In this document: one piece after another, positions 58,672 to 64,000 of the stretch
Layout: each line of letters starts with the position of its first letter
Position numbering within the stretch: position 1 is the stretch's first letter
Assembly (NCBI RefSeq): GCF_040689105.1
Contig: NZ_JBFBVU010000014.1
Span: forward strand, 1-64,000
Reading direction: 5' to 3'
Length of the DNA stretch: 64,000 bases
DNA from: Meridianimarinicoccus marinus
Lineage (GTDB): Bacteria; Pseudomonadota; Alphaproteobacteria; Rhodobacterales; Rhodobacteraceae
Made by a program: the position numbers and the translations under genes
Notes under the pieces: generated by a model
Database searches by the model: none
What the model was told of the DNA's origin: nothing
The model's input: only the letters and a program-made list of their open reading frames with translations

Positions 58672-59925
58672 TCAGAAGCGGGCGGCGGAATAGGGGTGCG
58701 GGGGCAGCGGCGGCGGCGCGCCGCGCATCAGGGCGGCCAGAAGTTCGGCAGTTCCGGCGGATTGGGTCAGGCCGAGATGGCCGTGACCGAAGGCATAGAA
58801 CACGCCCGGCGCGCGTGGCGAGGCGTCGATCACTGGCAGGCTGTCGGGCATTGAGGGGCGAAAGCCCATCCATTGGGTTCCGCCCTCGGTGCGCAGTCCC
58901 GGCAGGAAGGCCTCGGCCTTGCGCAGCAGGATTTCGGAGCGGCGATAGTTCGGCGGCAGCTTCAGTCCGCCCAGTTCCACCGCACCACCGACCCGCACGC
59001 CGCCGTTGATCCGCGTGACCACGAAGCCATGGGACGCGAAGGTCAGATGGGTGCGCAGATCGAAGGCCCCCGGCGGCAGGGTGGTGTTGTAGCCGCGCTC
59101 GGTTTCCAGCGGGAAGCGGTCGCCCAGGGTGCGCGCCAGGTGATGCGACCAGGCCCCGGCAGCGACCACCACCTGCGCCGCGACGAGGGGGCCGGTGTCG
59201 GTCTGAACCTTCACCCCGTCGGGACCGGGCTGAAGGGCGCGCACCTCGGCCTGGGTGATCGCGCCGCCGCGCTGGCGCAGGGTCGCGGCCAGATGTTCGG
59301 CCCAGGTTTTCGGATCGACGGTGTTGAGCCAGTCCGGGGTAAAGGCCGCATGGGTGAACCTTGGGTGAAGCCCCGGCTGGATCTCGGCAATGGCCTCGGG
59401 GCTGTCGAGCAGATCGAAGGCGATGCCGTGACGGCGGCGCAACTCCCATCCCGCGCGACTGGCCTCGAACGCGCGCGCGCCTTCATACAGCTGCAACTGG
59501 CCGTCGCGCTGCATCAGCGGCTCGCCCTGAACATCGGCGATCTGGCGGTCCAGTGCGGCGCGGGAGTGGGTCATCAGGCGGGCCTGGGCCGCCAGCGCGG
59601 CCTCATAGCGGTTACGCCAACTGGCCCGCCAGAACCGCAGCATCCACGGCGCGATGCGCAGCGCGTAGGCGGGCGGGATCGACAGGGGTCCTTGCGGATC
59701 GATCAGCCATTTCGGGGCCTTGCGCATGATGCCGGGTGTGGCCAGTGGCACGATGTCGGTGAAGGCGAAGGCCCCGGCGCTGGCCGCCGACGCCCCCGCC
59801 GCGACACCGGCGCGGTCCAGCACCCGCACCCTGCGGCCATGCCGGGTCAGTTCCAGCGCGGTCGAGATGCCGATGATACCGGCACCGATGACAATGACAT
59901 CCTGGGGGGCGGTCATGGGGGTCAT
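58672..59925 (-). CDS. FAD-dependent D-amino acid oxidase/dehydrogenase (DadA/D-hydroxyproline type)
   Basis: This 417-residue DAO-family flavoprotein has the FAD-binding motif VIVIGAGIIGISTALELTRH at the N terminus and VVVAAGAWSHHLARTLGDRF. The C-terminal family signature is YAFGHGHLGLTQSAGTAELL. In the 4-hydroxyproline pathway such an enzyme oxidises cis-4-hydroxy-D-proline made by the epimerase to delta1-pyrroline-4-hydroxy-2-carboxylate. The epimerase lies in the same operon, and the TRAP large permease is 9 bp upstream. ATG codons at 59925 and 59916 are both possible starts. General D-amino acid dehydrogenase activity is an alternative. Confidence 0.87.
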   Translation of the reverse strand: MTPMTAPQDVIVIGAGIIGISTALELTRHGRRVRVLDRAGVAAGASAASAGAFAFTDIVPLATPGIMRKAPKWLIDPQGPLSIPPAYALRIAPWMLRFWRASWRNRYEAALAAQARLMTHSRAALDRQIADVQGEPLMQRDGQLQLYEGARAFEASRAGWELRRRHGIAFDLLDSPEAIAEIQPGLHPRFTHAAFTPDWLNTVDPKTWAEHLAATLRQRGGAITQAEVRALQPGPDGVKVQTDTGPLVAAQVVVAAGAWSHHLARTLGDRFPLETERGYNTTLPPGAFDLRTHLTFASHGFVVTRINGGVRVGGAVELGGLKLPPNYRRSEILLRKAEAFLPGLRTEGGTQWMGFRPSMPDSLPVIDASPRAPGVFYAFGHGHLGLTQSAGTAELLAALMRGAPPPLPPHPYSAARF

Positions 59926-59934
59926 GTCAGGGTC

Positions 59935-61245
59935 TCACAGTCCAACGAGGATCGAGGGCAGCCATGTCGCCAGCCGGGGGAACAGCAGCAGGGCCAGCAG
60001 CACCAGCCCCTGCGCCGCCACGAAAGGCAACACGCCGCGATACATATCCCCATATGTCATGTCCTTGGGCGCAATCGACCGCAAATAGAAGATCGACGGC
60101 GCCATCGGCGGGGTCAGATAGGAGGTCTGGATGACCACCAGCACCAGCATCGCGAACCAGATCGGGTCAATGCCGGCGCTGCGCACCAATGGTGCAAAGA
60201 TCGGCACGAAGATCAGCACGATGGACACCCAGTCCAGCACGAAGCCCGCGAAGAACACCACCAGCAGCAGGAAGGCGATCAGCCCGGCGTTGCCATAGCC
60301 GATCAGCTCCACCGTATCGCGCACCAGCCCGCTGCCGCCGGTCACCGCGAAGATGCTGGTGAACATGGTGCCGCCCGCCACGATCAGCATGATCATCGAG
60401 GTGATGCGCAGGGTAACGCCAAGAGCCTCGCGCAGCATGGTCAGGTTCAGTTCCCGGAACATCAGAGTCAGCACCAGTGTTCCGGCGGCGCCCACTGCGG
60501 CGGCCTCGGTGGCCGAGGCGGCCCCGGCCAGAAGCGAGCCCAGAACCATGCCGATCAGCAGCAGCGGCGGCAGCAGGGCGGTGGCGGTGATCCACAGTTT
60601 GCGGCCCATGGGCATGGCGCGCTCTTCAGGGGGCAGCGACGGGGCATCCTGCGGGCGGCGAAGGCTGCGCATCAGCACATAGCCCACGAAGAAGGCGACC
60701 ATCAGTGCGCCGGGCAGCAGCGAGGCGGCAAACAGCTGGCCGATGGAAAGCTGCGCAATGGAGGCATAGACCACCACGATGACCGAGGGCGGGATGATCG
60801 TGCCCAGGGAACCGCCGGCGCAGATGGTGCCCGCGATCAGGTCATTGCGATAGCCGACCCGACGCATCGCCGGGATGGCCATCAGGCCGACGACGATCTC
60901 GACCGCGCCGACCACGCCCGAGGCGGCGGCAAAGATCGCGCACATGGCAATGGTGGCCAGCGCCAGACCGCCGGGCATTCCGCCCAGCCACAATTGCAGC
61001 GCGTGGAACAACCGCCGGGCAATGCCCGAGCGTTCCAGCACCGCGCCCATGAAGATGAACAGCGGGATCGCCGCCAGCACGAAGTTCGATGCCGTGTGCA
61101 GCAGCGGGCCGTAAAGTTGCAGGAACAGAAGGTCGCCGAAGACCGAGTACCCGAAGATGACCGAAACGATCATCATCGAAAACGCCACCGGGATCCCGGC
61201 AAAGACCAGCACGAACAGCGTGGCAAACATCAACAGGGGGATCAT
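59935..61245 (-). CDS. TRAP transporter large permease (DctM family), hydroxyproline locus
   Basis: This 436-residue large TRAP permease has about twelve hydrophobic helices: PLFIFMGAVLERSGIARRLF, SGVVGAVEIVVGLMAIPAMR, GGSLGTIIPPSVIVVVYASI and MLVLVVIQTSYLTPPMAPSI are family stretches. It begins three bases downstream of the DctQ gene. In this context it probably imports hydroxyproline or a betaine derivative using a sodium gradient. Its sequence is distinct from the permease at 40276. Confidence 0.94.
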   Translation of the reverse strand: MIPLLMFATLFVLVFAGIPVAFSMMIVSVIFGYSVFGDLLFLQLYGPLLHTASNFVLAAIPLFIFMGAVLERSGIARRLFHALQLWLGGMPGGLALATIAMCAIFAAASGVVGAVEIVVGLMAIPAMRRVGYRNDLIAGTICAGGSLGTIIPPSVIVVVYASIAQLSIGQLFAASLLPGALMVAFFVGYVLMRSLRRPQDAPSLPPEERAMPMGRKLWITATALLPPLLLIGMVLGSLLAGAASATEAAAVGAAGTLVLTLMFRELNLTMLREALGVTLRITSMIMLIVAGGTMFTSIFAVTGGSGLVRDTVELIGYGNAGLIAFLLLVVFFAGFVLDWVSIVLIFVPIFAPLVRSAGIDPIWFAMLVLVVIQTSYLTPPMAPSIFYLRSIAPKDMTYGDMYRGVLPFVAAQGLVLLALLLFPRLATWLPSILVGL

Positions 61246-61248
61246 GGA

Positions 61249-61797
61249 TCAGGACTCCGGTCCGGCAGTGGCGTCCGGTCCCGCATCGGGAAGCGTCTCG
61301 CCGGGGCGTTTTTCGCCGTGTGCATATTTCAGGGCTTCGGCAAGGAATTGCAGGCAGAAGGCCAGCAGCCCGATGGCGATCACCGTGTAGAAGGGCCACA
61401 TGAGCGGCGCCCAGGGGCTGACGTTCTCGACCTCGCCGGTCCGGAAGGCTTTCCACGCCTTGCCTGCCGCCACCCAGGTCAGCGCCCCGGTGATCGGCAC
61501 CATCACGAAGGCATAGACCGCCGCGTTCAGGATCTGCTGCGCCCGCAGGGGCAGCTTCTGCGACAGGAAGTCGATGCGCACATGGGCTTCCTTGCGCAGC
61601 GAATAGGCCGCGCCCAGAAACACGATGGAGCCGTTCAGCATGTAGGAAATGTCGAAAGCCCAGAGCGTGGGCGCGTTGAATGCATAGCGGGCGATGACCT
61701 CGTAGAGCATCGAGGCGATCATGGCGAGAATGGTCAACTGACCGAGGATCCCCAGCCCGTTGGCCAGTCGTTCTACGGCGTCTTGGAATCTTTGCAT
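61249..61797 (-). CDS. TRAP transporter small permease (DctQ family), hydroxyproline locus
   Basis: This 182-residue protein has four hydrophobic helices and the DctQ-like stretches NAPTLWAFDISYMLNGSIVF, GAAYSLRKEAHVRIDFLSQK and LPLRAQQILNAAVYAFV. A charged C-terminal tail follows. It lies between DctP and DctM; the gap to DctP contains a long hairpin. Confidence 0.93.
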   Translation of the reverse strand: MQRFQDAVERLANGLGILGQLTILAMIASMLYEVIARYAFNAPTLWAFDISYMLNGSIVFLGAAYSLRKEAHVRIDFLSQKLPLRAQQILNAAVYAFVMVPITGALTWVAAGKAWKAFRTGEVENVSPWAPLMWPFYTVIAIGLLAFCLQFLAEALKYAHGEKRPGETLPDAGPDATAGPES

Positions 61798-61815
61798 GGC
61801 AGCCTCCGGGAGAGA

Positions 61816-61847
61816 TGCGCAGGCCGGCGGGAGTGGACCGGCCTGCG
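61816..61847 (-). terminator. intercistronic hairpin after the TRAP binding-protein gene
   Basis: GCGCAGGCCGG and CCGGCCTGCGC pair perfectly over 11 bases around a ten-base loop, 14 bases after the DctP stop codon. No T-run is seen; it is likely a message-stabilising or attenuating hairpin. Confidence 0.7.
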
Positions 61848-61861
61848 CGGGGGAAAGGGGC

Positions 61862-62926
61862 TTACTGGGCGCTGTCGCGCACCAGGTAGACCGAGTTCTC
61901 GGCCCAGTTCGACTGGTAGGCCAGGTAGCTGTCCAGAACCTCCTGCGTGCGGGGGTTTCCGGCCTCGGCCTGCTCAGCGGCGCGGGCGCGGGCCCAGTTG
62001 CGACCCGCTTCGCGGATCTTCTCGGACTCGGCGCGGTCCATCAGCACCATCTCGACCTTGGTATCGCGGTAGTCGGCCATGGCCTTGATGTCGGCATTCC
62101 CGAAGTGGGTATAGCCTTCATAGGTGGTCAGCTTGGCGGCAGCGGTGATCAGGGCCTGCAGGTCGGCGGGGAGCGCGTCCCAGGTCTCCTGCTTGACGAA
62201 CACCTCCCACAGGAACGACGGCTGGTGCACGCCGGGCAGGATCAGGAATGGCGCGACCTCGTGGAAGCCTTCCGAGAAGTTGGCGCCGGGGGTGGACCAT
62301 TCCACCGCATCCACACCCTTGCGTTGCAGCAGGGTGTAGATCTCGTTGCCGGGGACCACGGTGGGGATGGCGCCGAAGTCTTCCTGCATGACCGCCGCGA
62401 AGGCGCCCGAGGTGCGGTACTTGACGCCCTTCAGGGCCTCGACCGTGTCGATCTTCACGTTGGAATGGGCCATGATTTCCGAGGTGCCGATGCCGACCAC
62501 AAGGCTGTGCAGCCCCATGTCCTCGCGCCGGAAGTCCTGCAGCAGTTCCTCACCGCCGCCTTCATAGACCCAGTGCAGGGTCGCCTCGGGGGACATGCCG
62601 CCTGGGAAGCTGGCGAAGATCGCGTTGGTCGGATCCTGGTTGACCAGGTAGGAGGGCGTCGAATGGCCGGCCTCGACAATACCGTCCTGCACGGATTCAT
62701 AGGCCTTGAAGGCGGGCACGATGACACCCGCGCCGAAAGGTTCGATCTCGACCCGGCCCTGCGTCAGGGTTTCGACGTTGCCGGCGAAGCGTTCCATGAA
62801 GTTCTGGTAGAGGAACGAGCCTTCGCCCACGGCGGCGGTCATCTTCCATTCGACCTCGGCCGCGAAGGCGCTGCCGGTCATGGCAAGGGTGATCCCCGCC
62901 GCTGCAAATGTGGACATCCTGTTCAT
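61862..62926 (-). CDS. TRAP transporter periplasmic binding protein (DctP family), hydroxyproline locus
   Basis: This 354-residue extracytoplasmic binding protein has a Sec signal (ends near GSAFAAEVEWKM). The DctP fold is seen in RFAGNVETLTQGRVEIEPF, the ligand-binding Arg region LKGVKYRTSGAFAAVMQEDF, and VVPGNEIYTLLQRKGVDAVE. AAGGTCT lies upstream of the ATG at 62926. It is next to the 4-hydroxyproline epimerase gene (43 bp downstream of it on this strand), so hydroxyproline or a related imino acid or betaine is a reasonable candidate ligand. Confidence 0.94.
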   Translation of the reverse strand: MNRMSTFAAAGITLAMTGSAFAAEVEWKMTAAVGEGSFLYQNFMERFAGNVETLTQGRVEIEPFGAGVIVPAFKAYESVQDGIVEAGHSTPSYLVNQDPTNAIFASFPGGMSPEATLHWVYEGGGEELLQDFRREDMGLHSLVVGIGTSEIMAHSNVKIDTVEALKGVKYRTSGAFAAVMQEDFGAIPTVVPGNEIYTLLQRKGVDAVEWSTPGANFSEGFHEVAPFLILPGVHQPSFLWEVFVKQETWDALPADLQALITAAAKLTTYEGYTHFGNADIKAMADYRDTKVEMVLMDRAESEKIREAGRNWARARAAEQAEAGNPRTQEVLDSYLAYQSNWAENSVYLVRDSAQ

Positions 62927-62969
62927 GTTCAGACCTTTTTGAGTTGGAACCATGGTGGGGGAGGTGGTG

Positions 62970-63920
62970 TCAGCCGTTTCCGGCGGACACCGTCGGTATG
63001 CCGTTTCGGAACGGATCTTCCGGATCGAAGACCAGCGTGCTTTCGGCCATGATGAAGGCCTGTCCGGTCAGGGTGGGGATCACGCCGCCGGTCGGGCCGG
63101 GCTGATACGACAGCCGGTAGGTCGAGCCGATGACGCTTTGCTGGGTGATCTCCGCGCCCGGAGCGAGGCGGCCATCGGCGGCCAGGCAGGCCAGGCGTGC
63201 CGAACTGCCGGTGCCGCAGGGCGAGCGGTCATAGGCATCGTCTGGGCACAGCACGAAGTTGCGGCTGTGGACGTCCGATCCCGGCACCTCGTCCTGAAAG
63301 ATCACGTGGTCGATGGGTGTCTCCGGCCCGCCGCCGACACCCTGCGCATGGGCCGCCGTGCGAATGGCGACGGCCAGATCGGTCAGCGCGCGAATGTTGT
63401 CGGGGCGTACCGGCAGCGGGCTGGGCTCGACGATGAAGAACCAGTTGCCGCCATAGGCCACATCGCCGGTCACGATGCCGACCTCGGGCACCACGACCTG
63501 CGCGGCCTTTTTCACACGTCGGCTTTCGATGTTGGTGACCTGCACCGTGTGCGCGTCGATCAGGGTCACGGTGACCACCCCGGCGGGGGTTTCGATGCGA
63601 TGGGTGCCGGGGGCGATCCGGCCCAGATGGGCCAGCGTCACCGTCAGCCCGATGGTGCCATGGCCGCACATGCCCAGCACCGCATCGGCATCGAAATAGA
63701 TCACGCCGGTGACGCATTCGGGATCGGTGGGCGGCACCAGCAGGGCGCCGACCATGGCCGGCTGACCGCGCGGTTCGCGCATCACCCCGTTGCAGAAGGC
63801 GGTGTGATCGCGGGCCAGCCGCCGCGCCCGTTCGGCCAGCGGCCCGGTGCCAAGATCCGGGCCGCCATCGAGGATCACCCGCGTCGGCTCACCCCCTGTA
63901 TGGCTGTCGACTACATGCAT
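62970..63920 (-). CDS. 4-hydroxyproline 2-epimerase (proline racemase family)
   Basis: This 316-residue cofactor-independent epimerase converts trans-4-hydroxy-L-proline to cis-4-hydroxy-D-proline. It has both catalytic cysteines: Cys85 in LGMCGHGTIG and Cys235 in YDRSPCGTGSS, the Cys/Cys pair of proline racemase and 4-hydroxyproline epimerase. The N terminus MHVVDSHTGGEPTRVILDGG is typical of the epimerase branch. The start at 63920 is chosen because it gives this N terminus; the gene overlaps the end of the upstream gene. It begins the visible hydroxyproline operon: epimerase, TRAP, D-amino acid oxidase, enolase, racemase-family protein. Confidence 0.93.
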   Translation of the reverse strand: MHVVDSHTGGEPTRVILDGGPDLGTGPLAERARRLARDHTAFCNGVMREPRGQPAMVGALLVPPTDPECVTGVIYFDADAVLGMCGHGTIGLTVTLAHLGRIAPGTHRIETPAGVVTVTLIDAHTVQVTNIESRRVKKAAQVVVPEVGIVTGDVAYGGNWFFIVEPSPLPVRPDNIRALTDLAVAIRTAAHAQGVGGGPETPIDHVIFQDEVPGSDVHSRNFVLCPDDAYDRSPCGTGSSARLACLAADGRLAPGAEITQQSVIGSTYRLSYQPGPTGGVIPTLTGQAFIMAESTLVFDPEDPFRNGIPTVSAGNG

Positions 63921-64000
63921 TCGGCGATGATCCCGCCCTGAGTGGACCAATCGGCGAACCAGGTCCGGAACAGGTGATATTGCTGCTCGCAATAGTTGCG
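63911..64000 (-). CDS. C-terminal 29 codons of an unidentified protein (truncated by window edge)
   Basis: The minus-strand frame running in from the right edge ends in FADWSTQGGIIAECM and a TAG stop at 63911-63913. It overlaps the epimerase start by 10 bp, so the two are translationally coupled and belong to one operon. The fragment is too short to assign. In complete hydroxyproline operons an aminotransferase-like deaminase (DHDPS-type) or a transport gene often occurs here, but I do not recognise this C terminus. Confidence 0.6.
   Translation of the reverse strand, partial: RNYCEQQYHLFRTWFADWSTQGGIIAECM

Noticed and set aside
58873..62088. open frame of over 1000 codons on the plus strand opposite the TRAP and D-amino acid oxidase genes
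   Set aside because: Low-complexity Gln/His/Arg-rich translation typical of antisense frames in GC-rich DNA; the minus-strand genes have clear families.
1..64000. tRNA, rRNA, prophage or plasmid replication genes
   Set aside because: None recognised on either strand, so the replicon type cannot be decided from this window.

Overview
ORGANISM. The window is GC-rich, densely coding alphaproteobacterial DNA, most likely from the Rhodobacteraceae (Roseobacter/Paracoccus type). The evidence is a nosCRZDFYLX-type nitrous oxide reductase operon next to an ALA-synthase hemA and a Dnr/NNR-type Crp-Fnr regulator, plus an unusually high density of solute transport systems (two TTT, two TRAP and two sugar ABC systems) tied to small catabolic operons. 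I see no rRNA, tRNA, CRISPR array, phage gene or replication origin. Several decayed insertion sequences suggest an accessory region such as a plasmid, chromid or genomic island, but the sequence does not prove this. LAYOUT. (1) 1-11.6 kb: an IS6-family remnant, then two tripartite tricarboxylate (TTT) transporters. One is on the minus strand (tctCBA order, 3957 to 836) and one on the plus strand (7526 to 10692). They flank an RraA-like aldolase and a 2-oxoglutarate-semialdehyde dehydrogenase (KGSADH); a FadR-type GntR regulator follows. (2) 11.7-14.1 kb: a nested insertion-sequence scar. An IS3-family element carries a decayed IS110-family transposase inserted in its orfA, and it abuts an IS481-like remnant. 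(3) 14.1-25.7 kb: anaerobic respiration. A Crp/Fnr regulator is divergent from hemA, followed by the whole nos operon, a class I cytochrome c and a strong terminator. FNR/NNR-like boxes sit upstream of hemA and nosC. (4) 25.8-36.2 kb: a sugar-acid or polyol catabolic locus with a FadR-type regulator, an enolase-superfamily dehydratase, a zinc dehydrogenase, an SDR, a GMC flavoprotein and a four-gene sugar ABC transporter with two permeases. (5) 36.2-46.2 kb: two class III CoA-transferases, an IclR regulator, an enoyl-CoA hydratase and a TRAP transporter on the minus strand. They are divergent from a leaderless solute-binding-like protein, an SDR and a zinc dehydrogenase. (6) 46.2-52.9 kb: a second sugar ABC operon with an AldA-like aldehyde dehydrogenase and a cupin. 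(7) 53-64 kb: a hydroxyproline locus. It holds a second KGSADH, an FCD GntR regulator, a delta1-pyrroline-2-carboxylate reductase-like protein, a 3-hydroxyproline dehydratase-like member of the proline racemase family with a Ser/Thr active-site pair, an enolase-type cis-3-hydroxyproline dehydratase-like protein, a D-amino-acid oxidase-like flavoprotein, a TRAP transporter and a 4-hydroxyproline 2-epimerase. HOW IT FITS. The window reads as regulated 'import plus catabolism' cassettes beside a respiratory N2O-reduction island. Short inverted repeats link distant cassettes. A TTTGG-N5-CCAWA operator occurs near the FadR-type gene at 26 kb and twice in the promoter region of the ABC operon at 52.7 kb. 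A CTACTT/AAAGYAG operator occurs before the CoA-transferases and before the solute-binding-like gene. A GTAT-N5-ATAC operator occurs twice between the hydroxyproline regulator and the reductase. Hairpins follow nearly every solute-binding-protein gene, which would raise the binding protein over the membrane subunits.
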